NCBI GenBank assembly: GCA_021495925.1
Contig: JAKEKT010000043.1
Coordinates: 124,001 to 188,000, forward strand
Direction: 5' to 3'
DNA length: 64,000 nucleotides
Source: Diplodia intermedia
Lineage: Eukaryota; Ascomycota; Dothideomycetes; Botryosphaeriales; Botryosphaeriaceae
Part shown: piece after piece, positions 1 through 12,571 of the stretch
Numbering within the stretch: the stretch's first letter is position 1
How the letters are laid out: each line of letters begins with the position of its first letter
The notes under the pieces: model-generated
The model's input: the letters and a program-made list of their open reading frames with translations, nothing else
Database searches by the model: none
What the model was told of the DNA's origin: nothing
Made by a program: the position numbers and the translations under genes

Positions 1-1544
1 TCGAGAAAGACATGCCAGAAGAGCCATCTCCATAACCCAACCAGCCGCTCTTCACCCACACGCACTCCCACAATACACTCACGCACATGCGTTCCGACCA
101 GCCCCGTCATGGTGTACTCTCTCCTCTTGGGAAGCTATTCATACCAGAAAATTAAAACAGTTCACACTTCAAAGTAGCCGACGATAGCACATCCCATATT
201 CAGACAACAGAAACAGCTCAAAGTGTCGAAAGCAGCCCAGTAAAGTGTTACCCATTGAAGATTGGAAAGCGCTCAAGGTGTCCCTCCAGATAGCATATCT
301 CCCGTCATTGCCGGATGCGAACGATTGGCAGTGTCAAGTGACCCAGGCACGTCAAAGCGGTCGGGTGTCGCCTCGGCCATCATATGCCCGCACACGTTTA
401 CGCTTACGCATACGAGTCGGCGGACCAACCCTCTCTCATGACGCATCCCTCTTAGGAACCATGTCTCACCAACGAATGGAACAGCAGTGACCCAAGCACG
501 TTGACGCGGCATCACATGACTGACCCAAGACGGATTGCGCGGTAGGTTTTCCCAATCAAGCACCGTGGCACTTTCATTTTGAGTCGGACGGCCAACGTCA
601 ACAACGAATCTCCAGACAGATCCGGGCTCATTCTCATGCTGTATTGTTACGTAAAGCGCGGGCCAAGGTGGTTTGGCATGCTGGGCGCTGCCTGCCGCCG
701 ATCGCATCAAGCGAACTCATCTTCCAGCACTGCGGCACTGCGAAGGGGAAAAAAGGCGGCTCATGCACGAAAGCGGGAGGGAAAGAGGACGCTCGTCATC
801 TGAACGGACCATCACACGCATACTAGCGGCTGAGTACTCCGCAGTCTTGGTCACAATCACGGAACTTTCGGTGTGCATCCATGTACATCAGCTTGGCACT
901 GCGGCTGTATCAAGGCAGCCAGCCTGCCTTCGCGTACATTGCGGCGGGATCATCTTCATGCATTGTCACGGTATCCGAGAACTCCGAATCACATCGGGGA
1001 ATCTTTTTGCTGCGCATTCCTATCTACAGGAAACCGACCGCCGCGACAGCTGACAGGCTGCTTCATCGGGGATCGCCAGGGGACAATCAAAAACTTAGTC
1101 AGAAGCCATAAAAAAACAGTGTATGCCGTCTATGCAATCGCGTGTGAAAAGCGAAACTAAATCCGTACCATAGGTAGTACGGTCGTGCTGATGCAGAAAG
1201 GGGGGAACGAAGCCAGAAAAAAAAGACTACTCAGCGAAAGAATTGAAGCTGCCAAGGAAGTGGACGAACCAAACCAACCTCGCGACTTTTTGAGCGAGTA
1301 CCAAAGCGTGTTGATGCAAAAAGAGGAAGTAGATGAAAAGGACCCCTGGTATCCGCCATGCGCCTCGCTCTGCTTGGTATTCTTTCTTTGAGAGCAATAA
1401 TCCCCACAAAAGCCGTTGACGTCGAGAGAAAACAAAAACATTACCGCCGCTCAAACGCCCCCAAGATGACTGTGACAAATCTCTTTCGCGTTCAAAACAT
1501 ATACAGATGCTCGTGCTGGCATTACCTACGACTGACGCCAGCTA
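1..1544. other. Spacer at the left edge, no supported gene
   Basis: I see no protein-coding gene here. Short open frames on both strands lack recognisable domains, codon bias or splice structure. The right part is 3' flank of the flippase gene. A small inverted repeat (CCGTAC at 1163-1168, GTACGG at 1177-1182) and a short imperfect duplication (337-360 versus 486-509, 20 of 24 bases equal) are the only structures noted. Confidence 0.6.
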
Positions 1545-4500
1545 TCACCGTGCCATTCCTATCGATGAGTCTGGATCGATCGTGTATGGTCCCGAGTGGC
1601 TGCTTTCTAACCTGCTGAGCCGTGCTGCAGAGGTGAAGTCGTTGCTCGCCTCGAAACTCTGCCGTATCCTGTCCATCGACATTCTTGCTCTGTCGTACGA
1701 TGGCCTGGTACGGTCCATTGATGCTCGTGGGCGGTCCATTGCCGCCTGTGGTGGATCCACTGACAGTCGTGGTGGGTCCATTGAAGCTCTTGGTCGATCC
1801 ATAGACGGGCGCATTTCACCTAGCCGGTCTTCTGTGACGTCCTGCGGTGACAGGCCGCCTTGATGATCCGGCCAAGAAGACCGCGGGCCGGTGAAGTTGG
1901 TGCTGTCACTACCGTTCTGACTCCTTGGGTTGTGAGTCGTTGCCGTTGGTGCAACCGAGGGTGGGTATATAGGCCGTTCATCGTCCGGAATCGATGACAT
2001 GGTGTTGCGCTCCGGCTTGTTGACCGGCTTGGAGAGGTCCGACGAAGACATTGAGTTGACTTTCTCCCCGGACACAGGCGGCGGCGGGGGAATGAGCGAG
2101 TCATTCTCCTTCAGATAATCGAACTTGCCCTGAACGACTTGCTCCCGGATGATGTCAACATCCAGAGGATAATAAATCTTCTGGATCGACTTCACCGTGA
2201 ACCTGGGTAGAAGACAAACAATCACTCCGAGTAGCGTCAGGGCCCAAAAACTTAGCTGCCCGTAAACTTGCGGTGCCGCCTTGTAGAAGGTGAAGCCGGC
2301 ATCAAAAGCGGTGTAGATACCGGTCCAGGCCCAGATCAGCAGAATACTGATTGCCACGATAAGCAGCGTCAACCAGTCCCAACGGTACGTGTTCATGAGC
2401 ATGTAGATGTTGGCAATGATGACGGCCGCGCTCGCAATGTAGATACCCATGCGCTTGTTGTCGGCAACATCGAGACCGTTCGAACTCTGGAAGTTGGCCG
2501 GGATGAAGAGGAGATAGGCCATGTAGAAGACAATGACTGATTGGTACAAACCATCGACCATGTATCCCCTGCGAGACGTTAATAAAGCGCGGGTCAATCG
2601 CTCGGTTGGTACTTACCAGAACTTTGTCTGTGTCCACTCCTTGCGCTCAATGCCGCGGCGGTAAAGCTGGGGAACAGCAAGGGAAACCTTGTCGTCTACG
2701 TCTTGATCGAGAATACCCATCAGGATAACGGGCAGCGACGTGAACGCCAAATTGTACATGATGATGTATGTGTAATCGAAGATATAAGCACAATCGAAGT
2801 TGTCGTAAATCTGGTACCAGAAGAGAGCGAAAGTCCAAACCAAGTTCTAGATCTCGTTAGCACGGGCAATCGCTCGTTAGTGTGATATATCCCTACCTTG
2901 TAGAAGAAGTTGGCGATGGTCTCAGCCAATCTGCGGTAAGACCAGCGTCCATGGACCAAGATCAACCGAGTCAAGAAGCGGAATTGACCAATAGCGTAAT
3001 CGGAAGACATGACGGCCGCTCGGCCCTCCTCACCAGCAATACCAACACCAACGTGGGCTTCCTGAATCATAGCCACGTCGTTGGCGCCATCACCGATGGA
3101 GAGGGTGAGGCAATCCAACCCATTCTTAACCATTTCGACGACCGAAGCTTTCTGGGCAGGGCTGACACGACAGCAGAGAACGGATCTGCACTGCTTGCAA
3201 AGAAGCAGGAACTTTTGCTTCAGCCTCTCATCCAGCACCATCTTCAACGAGTCACCGTCGATGATGATTGCGTGAGTCGGGTCCGGAGGCTCGTGGTTGG
3301 TCTGGGCGGCCTTGAGTTCCTCGTCCGAGCCAGTCATGCCGAATGTCGCCAGATGCTTGTCGAGCTCCTTCTCTGCCACTTCTATGCTCTCGTCTACCTT
3401 GAGCACAATAAGGTCCATGTCGTTGTCCAAGAGGTTGCAGGAAAAGCCGATATTGATGGCCGTCTCGACTTTGTCGCCAGTAAGAACCCAGAGCTTAATG
3501 CCGGCTCTGCCAAGCAGAGCAATAGCATCCGGTACACCGTCCTGAAGTCTGTCCTCGATAGCTGTGCCTCCCAAAAGCATGAGATCACGCTCGATGGAGT
3601 CGGAAACTTCTTCAAGCTTCTGTTCACGATCAGTGACAGATGATGCTGCCACTTCGTGACGCACGTTCCAGTCCCGGTATTCCTCCTCAGTAAGCTCCCT
3701 TTCAGCAATACAAAGGGTGCGCAGACCCTCGCGAGCGAACATCTCAAGGTGCTCTGCGGTGCTGCGGCGCAGCTCCGCCTGTTCACCTTTCTTCAGCCGC
3801 GAGTAAATGATGCTGTCCGCACCCTTGCAGTAGAGCATGATTCTGCCATCAGGCAGGCGCATGATTGCACTCATTCTCTTACGCGAGGAGTTGAACTCGA
3901 GGGTGTTGAGGATCTGGAACTTCCGGTCTTCACCCATGACGTTGACAATCAAACCATCGTCCACTCTGCCCAAAACCGTGAAGCCAACGTCACGGGCAGT
4001 CGAGACAAGTGCAGCCTCATCGGGCGACTGAGCCTTGAACTCGATTTTCGGCGGGTCGCCGGGCGTCCTTTCGGTAATGACAGTATGGCACAGAGCGAGA
4101 ACCAACATGAACTGCTCATTCGCGCGGCGCTGCTCTTCTCCAGCCTCACCGCCCAGATCGGCGACGTAATCCGGAGCAACAAAGGTGATGTCTTCGTCTC
4201 GGAGATAGGGGTTGTCATGCTGCTTCCGCAGCATCTCGATCATCCTCACCTTGTCCTGCGCGATCTGCGCGCGAGCCCGGGCACCTTCTACTTCGACATC
4301 GATGCCTTGACGTCTCTGCAACCCAGCCTGTGCTTCCGTATAAGCCTCGCCATAGGGTACGCCGTTGATGGTGCACTTCTTGAACTCCATGACGTTTTGC
4401 GTCAGCGTTCCGGTCTTGTCGGAGAAGATGTACTCAATTTGGCCGACATCGTCCGAAATGTTCCAAGACCTCGGCGTGCACGGGTAGTCGAGTTTTTCGT

Positions 4501-6363
4501 AATACATGTTGACATCGAGGTAGATGTAAAAGGCCTGGATCGTCCTGATAATCTCAAGGGTGATGTAGAGCGAAATGGGCACCAAGTTCTGGAAGAGGAT
4601 GACGGCTGCCCAGAATGTGATGAATCCATCGACCGAAGGTTTGCCACCGTATGAGCCAAACTCGAAGTAATCCAGCGAATTTCCGCCTTGAGACCAAGTC
4701 ACACCTTGAACAATACCGGCGATCAAACACATGACGAAAAGAATGATAAAGTTGTAGATGACGTTCCAGTTCAGGTCTTTGGAGATCTTGGCACGCTTGC
4801 TGGGAGTGATTCCGGAATTCAGCATAATCTTGGTGTCTTCACCAGTGAACATGACGACACCGAGAACCCAGTCCGTGTTTCGAATGCTGCATCCGCGAAG
4901 CAGAAGGTTGTTGACGCTGATGGGTTCGGCCATTGGCGACGCGGGCGCTTGCGGATCCCTGGGATCGTGTTCGTTCCAATGGAGGACACCGGAGTAAGAG
5001 TACAAGTTCGCGTGTGGGGGTTCGCTCTGGATGGAGAACTCGGCCTTTTCGCATTGGCGGGCGTGAACAACCTTCCGACCAGCATGGAGCGCATGACGGA
5101 CTTTGAGGTTAGTCTCGCCATCCAAATTCTTGGTCTCAACGTAACATGCGCCGTCCGGATCCGAAGTGGCAAGAACCACGATATCAGCCGGTACTTCCTC
5201 TTCATTGTACAAACGCACGAAATCGCCAACCTGGACATTTTTCCAGTAATCCTTCTTGAACCGAGCCTTGCCGGGCGCGTCGCGGAATGGGTTCATGACG
5301 CTTCCATAGAACTTCGATGTCGGCTCAGGCTTGGGTTTCTCCGATTTCGGTCCGGCGTGTATACCCTCAAAAGTAGGTTGTCCGTTTTCGCCATTTCCTT
5401 GGCCTGGGAGGGGAGATGGGACAGGGGTCATTTGGATGGCATTTGGCTCGCCAAGCGGTGTTCCATCGTCGCTTTTCCTGAAAATGTGCGAATCGCGATG
5501 GGAAGCAAACGATCGCCTGGTTTCGATGGATGGCCGCGATTCATCCTGCGCCCGTTCCGAATAAGTCTTGCCTTTGCCACTGCTACCTTTGTTTTTTCTC
5601 TGTTTCCACAAGCTCCAAATCATCAGCAGCAGCCTCGTGTTCGCCTTCTTGAACTGTCGCCAAAGTCCGACACGGTCTTCCGCAGTGTTGACATTCTCGT
5701 AGTCGACGAGCCTATGCACCGGAGCGTTGTTGAGCACGTTGTCAAGCACGGTTCTTCTCCAGTCTTCAATAGCATCTTTCACCGCCGTAACGGCAAGAAT
5801 GACGATCAGAGGAGCGGCATTGAGAGCCGGGTTCGAGGCGCCGAAAACGGAAAAGGCCTAAGGCTGCGTAAGCGTCCGCAGCTGGGGCCAATTTGTTCCA
5901 AAAATATACTTACACCGAGGATGATGATGAAGGCGAAATAAATGTTGGCAATGTTGTGGAATTGCAGCCACAGGTTCTTCGGAATGAAGGAGAGGGGCGT
6001 GTATTTGGCAGTTCGGATCTTGTTCCTCACGTATGAGACGCGCGGGTGGCCCTCTTCGTCCCTGGCTTCGGGCGGCAGCGGGATGTTGAAGTAAACGGTG
6101 CGGCCACCTTCGCCTTCATCGCTGGCGTCGGACACTGTCGCATTCTCATCGCTCGGCGCGCCTGGGGTTTCTTTGCTTTCTGGGTGACCTTCCGCCTCGT
6201 CCCGCTTCTCATTTCCTCCCGAACCCATGCGCTTGTGCAAACGCCCCAGCACCGATTCGCGTTTCTTGTTGCCCTGTTCTCCCTGCACGCGATGGGTGGC
6301 CCAGCGGATTCGTCGGACGGGATTCGACACCTCGCTGTCCTCTGGGGGGGTCTGGGAGGCCAT
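1545..6363 (-). CDS. P4-type phospholipid-transporting ATPase (Dnf-type flippase)
   Basis: This enzyme should move aminophospholipids or phosphatidylcholine to the cytosolic leaflet at the plasma membrane and trans-Golgi/endosomes. The model has four exons (6363-5914, 5857-2897, 2846-2617, 2568-1545) and gives 1554 aa, close to yeast Dnf1/Dnf2. The start ATG lies just before a basic, acidic-rich cytosolic N-terminus. Visible landmarks are the A-domain DGET segment, the phosphorylation motif DKTGT with its Asp near residue 630, the TGD-type motif GDKVET, and the hinge GDGANDV near residue 1069. The C-terminal membrane segments follow. All three introns have GT-AG ends and keep frame. The last about 90 residues are an Arg/Ser/Met/Asp repeat, annotated separately. 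Dnf1/2-type function is inferred from length and overall layout; Drs2 or Neo1 classes are less likely. It probably needs a Cdc50/Lem3 partner, which is not in this window. Confidence 0.95.
1655..1815 (-). repeat. Tandem MDRxRxS-type repeat coding for the flippase C-terminus
   Basis: In the reading frame of the flippase, about seven imperfect units of roughly 7-8 codons follow each other with the pattern Met/Val-Asp-Arg/Pro-x-Arg-x-Ser. Examples are MDRPRAS twice, MDPPRLS and MDRIRQS. The DNA units are visibly related, with a recurring 'ggtccattg' block in plus orientation. The repeat is basic and serine-rich, so it could be a kinase-site array or a membrane-charge sensor; that is inference. 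Confidence 0.85.
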
Positions 6364-8267
6364 TGTGGTGGTGGTGGTGGCGGCCTGACAACAGAGGCCC
6401 GGGGGCCGAGAGGGACGCAGCGGCGATCAGCCGGCCTGAGCCGGAGTTGGTCAGGAGCGTCGCAGGGCGGCGGGCGGCAGCGTGGACGGGATGTCGAGGG
6501 TCCGTAGTGCGTGGATGGCGCGATCCGAACGGTCGCAGAGCAGCGAGCGGTGGAGAGCGAGTGTGGAAGAGAGCGGAGAGCTGGGGCGGTGATTGTCGGT
6601 TAGGCCGGAATTAAGGCCAAGCGGATGCTGTAAGCAGTCGCGAAAATCTGCGCCCAAGGAATGTCAAAAGCGCGCGGAGAGTCGGCCAGTCATGCGGGTC
6701 ACTCGGGGTCGGAACGCGTTAGAGATAAGGGTAGGGCTGGGCCGGGGCGCTCGTGGTGCTGTGAGCGGGAGGGAGGCGGGCTTGGTGCGTTTCTATGATG
6801 CTGGTGTCGAAGCTCTGCACGCCTCGCCCGGGAAAGGTGGCCGGCCGAGAATCAGATTTGGCGCCTCGCCGCAGCCCGCCCGCAACGTCTTGAAGCCGAA
6901 GGTCCGGGAGCGCGCGCTGTGCAGGAGCAGCAGTGTGATGCATAGCGTCCTCCCAGGAGGCGCGCGCCCGCGTTATTATTTGCCGTGCCTGATTCCTGAC
7001 AAGCCCGCGCCCCGGTTGCCAAGGGCGCCCGCAATGCCTGGAGGCAGGCGCAGGTGCTAACCGCAGGCTGCCAGCTGCCAAAACAACGCTCAGGGATGGG
7101 CGAGGCTCAGCGCGAACCCTTGAAGATTAGATGACGATCTGAGCGGCGTGGGTCACGGCCGCTGTGTCATGTAACGAGCGCCGCGGCGAGCCTCACCAGC
7201 GATCTGGCAGATGCGCGCGCCGCTGCTGCTGCCCTTCAGGCCCAAATCCGAGAAATTGCGGCGGCGAGGACGCGGCCCCGAGTCGCCAACAGCCCGCCGG
7301 TCGTTGCTCGGGTTGCCCAAGGTCTGCAGTTGCGATCGTGCCGCCGCCTTGGCTGCTGCTAGGGGGCCACAGGCTCCGCCGCGCTTCGTCATCCCTTCGC
7401 AGCCGCGCCTATTTCGAGCTCGCGCACCGTAGCAAAACCATCGTGGAGGCTAGCGCCGCGGTGACAGCCCCGGCTCGGAAGCCCCGTGCATCCGCCCTCG
7501 TCCAGCGCAGCGGAAACAGGAGGGCGATCAGCTCCAGGCGGCAGCTGCATTATTTCGCAAATGACTCGGCCGGGCTGCCGAGCTGCTGCTTTCGTCGCAC
7601 AGCACCGTGTCGCCGGCGTAGGGAGACGGCCGGGTTGGATCAGCAGGATTGCAGCGATCACGTCAGCGTGTTGCAGCTGCGTGGAGCCGGCGTCGTCAAG
7701 TAGCACGCAAAAAGCAACGGCCAGTGCTGCGCGGTCTGCTCTGAGCGCTGCCCGCCTGTTGGTTCGCCGGCTCGTCGGTCCTTTCTGGCGAGCGTCTCTG
7801 GTACATAACCAGCGAGTGCCGGCTCCCGCTGCCCGGGATGCCCTGCGTCGGTGTTTCAACGCCGTCGGCACCAACGCTGCGCGAGCCGTGGCGGGACGAG
7901 CAGCCCGGTGCGCCATCGCAGCCCTGTGGCTGCCCAGCCGTAGCCGGTCGTATCCGCTTGTTGTGCGAGTGCGAGTTGGGGGCGCTGTTATGTACGGCCC
8001 AGCTCAGCGGCTGCGCAGCCACAATGTTATACAATGACTCTCGGTGATCGCCTGGACAGGAGCCCGGGCGGGGCGCTCAAGCGTGTTGACATGGCTCGCG
8101 CGCGTCGATGCTGGGGCTCCATTCGCGGGCCAAGGCGTTGCTCTCACGTGCCACCGCGATCGCGCCGGCGCGCCGCGTCAATCGAAGCGACAGCCCACGC
8201 TGGTGCGCGAAAGCCCGACGGCTTGTGACTTCGAACGGCTACCAGCCTGCCCGTCGACCTTGCCAAC
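6364..8267. promoter_or_regulatory. Divergent intergenic region, GC-rich, no supported gene
   Basis: These 1.9 kb separate the 5' ends of the flippase gene (-) and the PIP-motif gene (+), so both promoters must lie here. Several open frames of 60-190 codons exist on both strands. They are low-complexity Ala/Arg translations typical of GC-rich non-coding DNA, with no family resemblance. I see no further gene. Confidence 0.5.
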
Positions 8268-10943
8268 ATGAAGCGCAATGGAAACATCACAAGTTTCTTC
8301 AGGCCCTTCACCGAGCCCAGCAATAACCGCGCGCTATCAGAAGAGCGTCGCGACCGCGGTTCGTCGTTTCCGTCCCTCAGCGTGCTAGGTCTGAGCAACT
8401 ATACCACCTCTCGGCCCGCCTTTCCGCTGATGCAGGCCCTCAGATTCCAGTAAACGATCGCGGTTGCCGTCTAGTGACTATGTTAAAGAGTGTCCTGCGC
8501 CGCCACCTGCACCGAACCGAGAAATTCCGTCGCCAACGCCGCTACCCGACAACGAGCCCACAAACGTAGCGCCTTCGTCTCACATTCGGTCCAATGCTTC
8601 ACCGTCGCCAGTCGAGGATGAGATATCAAGCCGGAGGGTTGGCATAGCAGAACCCAGCTTATCTTTCATCTCATCCACATCGTCGCTCCCGGGCACCCAA
8701 CGATCGCAATCTTCAACCACGAGCAAGCGCATATTGAAAGACGGCTTGGCTATTGTACGAACATCGGACAGTGAGGAGGACGAGGACTCTGAATCGGAAC
8801 TGGAGGACCTGAGCACAATACTCAGGAAGAAGCAGCGCGTGCAAGGTCCGTCGGGAGAATCAAAACCTACAATGAAGGCAAAGCAGGGCAACGCTAGGCC
8901 CACGTACGGCTTGCGCTCTTACCTCAAACGTGTACCGCCCAAAAGAGAATTCGAGTCTATAGTGGCGCCACGCAAGGAATACAAAATTAAGCTTGCCGAT
9001 CTGGTGGCAGAGAAGCAGAGAGGTCTAGATGCCGAGGCAAGGGTCCTCGAGGCCGAGAGGAGGGCTGAGGCTGCCCAGAAAGAGGAGGAGGAGAGCAGGG
9101 AGAGCAACAGGCTTACGAAAGAACAACTTAGCACAACTTTAGGAGATGACGAGAATGCGCAAAGGACCTTGGATGCGCTACAACGGACCGAGGGGCTTGA
9201 GACCAGTGAAGTCTGGCAATTCTTTGGCCCCCGGAAAGCAGTCCGCTCCACGTTGAAGTTTCCAACACAGGGTTTGTCAGGTGAAGGCTGGCATAAAAAA
9301 ATGATTGGTGAGTTTGCCCTGGAGTTCATTATAGTGGCTAGTGCACAAGCTCACGCGTACCCAGAACCTTCCACCCGCGATGCCATGTTTCTTTCGGGAA
9401 TCATAAAGAGCCGGATCCACGAAGAAGCTCTGCCAGACGAGATCGTACTGTGGATGATTGACGAGCTCTGCCAAAATCGGGAGGAAGAGCTCACGGCCGT
9501 ATATCTTGATGTGTTAGATGTAAGTTCCTTTCATTGGTTGGTTAGCAGTATTGCAGCAGGCGTTTGGTCGCTCGAAGCGTGCATCCGAACGATAGTTCTC
9601 CGCGTTGGCCAGCCGCAACCGTCTGTCAGGCGTTGCGAATCTCCTGCGATCCTTTTGGAGCTCTACTAATTCGAACAGTGTTCCGCACCCCAATTACGAA
9701 AGCTTCTTGATAAACAAACTTTATCTGGCCTATTCGAGATACTTGGTGCAAAAACCGAAGCGATAACAATCGATAACGAACCACCAGCGATATTCCCTGT
9801 TGAAGTGTCCCCGCACAGTTAGTCACAGCCCGTTGGCGCGGAATAGTATCATTACTGACTGCCACAGACCCGAAGACATCCGTGCCCGGTGGCACCCGCC
9901 CGCTGCTTGAATTCCTGAGAAGAGCAGCACCCAACATCCACAGTGGGGCGATTGAATATGTACTGGAAGTCCTAATCCGGCTTAGCTTTGATGACAGCGT
10001 ACGCCAGGATGGATACACTCAAACCCTATGCCAGGAGGCCATCGCAGCAATGTTGCGCACGCCCTCAGCTCAAGACGAGTGCGGAGCCTTACAGCGCGTG
10101 TCGCAAACTCTGTTCAAGAATTTCAAAAATCATGGGTCCAAAGATGACAGATTTATCAACCACAGCCTACAAGCTCAACTGGTCCAGTCCCTCCCTTTCG
10201 GGACACAACGCGAGGCTACATTCCAACGCAGGCTCGCCCTCGCTTTCTTTCTCGACAGCCCCAAGCCCCTGACGCTCTCCCTCACCGCTCCCGGCATCCT
10301 CCCCGCTGTCCTCCAATCTCTCGCCCTCAACCCGCTTTACCGTTTCGGTCAAAGCACTGACTACGCCGACGTCACCGCCGCTTTCACTCTCCTCGACACC
10401 GCCATCGACAATGGATTCTCGAACCGGGCTTTCACGCAGACCCTCTGTAGCATCGGCCGCCGTGCCCGTGACGCTGCTTCGCGGCAGCTGCGCGATGCGG
10501 CCCGAGCCGCCGAGGATGAGTTCAACCTGGGCATCGACGCCCTCACCGCCACGATCCGTCGCATCATGGGGCAGATCCGCGGATCGGGGACGGGCAGCGT
10601 TCGCATGACCGAAGCCAAGGGGGCCATGGAGAGGCTCGTCTACCGGCTCGAATCCAGCGTACGCACCCGGGAGAAGAGCAGTAAGGACATCTTCGCCCAC
10701 GGCGTCGGACGAAGCGCAGGCCTCCTTGAATCGTGGGTGGAAGCGGGAGGCGGCGGCGGCAACGGCGGTGGTGGCATCGAGGAAGTCAACGGCAATGCGC
10801 CCAAGAAGGAAGAGCACGGCGGCGTCAAGGGCGAGCCAGACGACGAGCGTGCAGACCAGGTCGCGGCCGAAGTGGACCAGGATGTTGAAGTCGTCGACGG
10901 CGACGTCGGCCACGACGTCAAGCAGGAAGCCGACGGGGCTTAG
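8268..10943 (+). CDS. Unassigned nuclear-type protein with N-terminal PIP-box-like motif and helical C-terminal half
   Basis: I do not recognise a named family. The first ATG gives MKRNGNITSFFRP, which resembles a PCNA-interacting (PIP) box ending in ITSFF. A disordered Ser/Pro segment follows, then an acidic patch (DSEEDEDSESELEDLS), a YGLRSYLKR block, a charged coiled-coil-like helix, and a long helix-rich C-terminal half that could be HEAT-like. The end is Gly/Glu/Asp-rich. Later splice sites are clear: exons end at 9519 (GTAAGT), run 9679-9817 (donor GTTAGT), then 9868-10943. The 5' junction is not resolved. The frame opening at 8268 stops at 8451, and the main frame starts near 8464-8491 without an ATG. 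No strong donor joins them in phase, so either a weak-site intron lies between about 8380 and 8490, or a frameshift or assembly error is present. A genome-maintenance role (for example an Nse6/Kre29-like HEAT subunit) is only a guess. Confidence 0.7.
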
Positions 10944-12490
10944 CAGCCGCGGCCACGGCTGCCGCGTCCGCGGGGACACGTACGTCGAACGCAGACGCGC
11001 CCCTGCCGTTGCGACGGCCTCCCTCGATTGCATCAAGAACGGCGTTAGGGTCTGGACCGTGACGACGGACCGGGTTCTGGAACGGTGTGGCTATTTCTGG
11101 ATAGGCCTGTCTCCGGTGATATGGGGGTATTATTCCTTTGGTGGCGTTTCCGGCAACGGTCGCGGGGGCGTTGGGAGCAATGAAAAGATCAGTTTTTCTC
11201 GCTCAGTCTCTCCTCATTACCGAAGACCTCGTTTGGCGTTCGGTGCTCCCTTTGTTTTTCCCGTGCGCTTCTCTCTGCGCGAATTTTGGACTCTGTTGTG
11301 CGCTGCTCGACGGAAATGATGGATGATTTCTATGAACTTGCAATATCGAAAGAGAAAAAGAGCGGTACTCTGCGCCGGAGGTCTATCACTCTCGAGTCCT
11401 TTTTCTCTTGCTCTATCCTTTTCGGCGATCCTTCGGAAAGGCCGGCCACACGAACACCCGGGTACCCCTGAAGTTGCGGTGGGCTTGGTGGAGTCCCTTT
11501 TTCCCTTTCTCGTCCTCGCTTGCTCGGCTCGGTAGATCTCAGGGGGAGGTCCGGGGAGGCCGGAGAGGGGCCGCCGTCCAGCACTTTTGCAGCGAGCGGA
11601 GGAAAAGGCGGTGGGTGTGGGTTGACGAGGGTGGCTGTTGCTGCTTGCTGCGAAGGCGGTAAGGCGCGGGGCGAGCTAGGAACCAAAGAGCACCCTGCGG
11701 TCTCTTATGTTGGTGTTGAGGTAGGTGCCGGGTGGTCTTGCATACGCGCCTTTTCGCCTGGTCTCGGATAGATGGAGGTCGTTTAAATTTGGTGTTCGCC
11801 TTGACTGCCGGGCGTCTAAGCGACATCGGTCCAAGTATGAGGCGCACAGAGGACGGTCCCCGGCGACTGTTGCAGAGTGGCGGCGAGAGATGGGAGCTCT
11901 TACCACGCGGTTCTGTCCAAACCTCTGGCCGTGCTTTCGCCTTCCTGTCACCGCTTCTTCAGTGACCCCTATATGACTGCACCTACTGCTGCGATCCTGG
12001 CAACACAGCCCAATGCGAACTAGGAAACCGGATTGTAATTTCTATAAGAGCAACGAGGCCCAATGGTTGTGAGACTAGTAACCGTGCATGCATACGCGCC
12101 TGATGACACCGTGCGGAAGGCAGGCTTGCTACGCTTGTCTTGTGATATTCCTCTGCTCGATAGCCCAAAAAGGAAATGAAACCTCGAGATGGAATCAGGG
12201 CCCTTTTGAGATCCGACTGTTGAGGGTATCAATCTTAGACACGGCGACAGCTTGACGAACGGTCTACCAGTAGTCAACTTCAATGAATGTATGGCCATCT
12301 TCGTATCTTTACACTCGTGACATCTCTACGTTTTACGTCATGCTAACGGCGAGCATATCCACCCGGGGGTGCAGGACCATGATCCGTGCCCCCGAATCTC
12401 CACCTACCCACAGCCAAGCCCACGTTGCTAGGCCATATCGGTGGCCAAAACGGAAATCCTACCTCCTCGAATCGAGAGGCAAAAGAAATT
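10944..12490. other. Spacer between the PIP-motif gene and tRNA-Ser
   Basis: This holds the 3' flank of the upstream gene, then mixed-composition DNA. Short frames of 60-200 codons have no recognisable domains. I see no gene, repeat family or element here. Confidence 0.5.
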
Positions 12491-12571
12491 CGACGTTGAC
12501 AAGATTCGAACTTGTGCTCCCGAAGGAAACAGATTTCTAGTCTGTCGCGATAACCACTCCGCCACAACGCC
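12491..12571 (-). tRNA. tRNA-Ser (anticodon AGA)
   Basis: Read on the minus strand, an 81-nt cloverleaf forms. The acceptor stem pairs GGCGTTG with CAACGTC (one G-U pair), followed by discriminator G. The D-arm contains GAGTGG. The anticodon loop CTAGAAA gives anticodon AGA, decoding UCU and (as inosine) UCC. A class II variable arm contains TTCCTTCGGGA, and the T-loop is TTCGAAT. There is no intron and CCA is not encoded, as expected for a nuclear fungal tRNA. The A and B box regions inside the gene are intact, so it should be transcribed by RNA polymerase III. Confidence 0.95.

Noticed and set aside
273..710. 145-codon minus-strand frame near the left edge
   Set aside because: No domain, no splice signals, no codon bias; resemblance to any family not found.
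1163..1182. Hairpin as a transcription terminator
   Set aside because: Simple hairpins do not terminate RNA polymerase II, and there is no T-tract; it is noted only as an inverted repeat.
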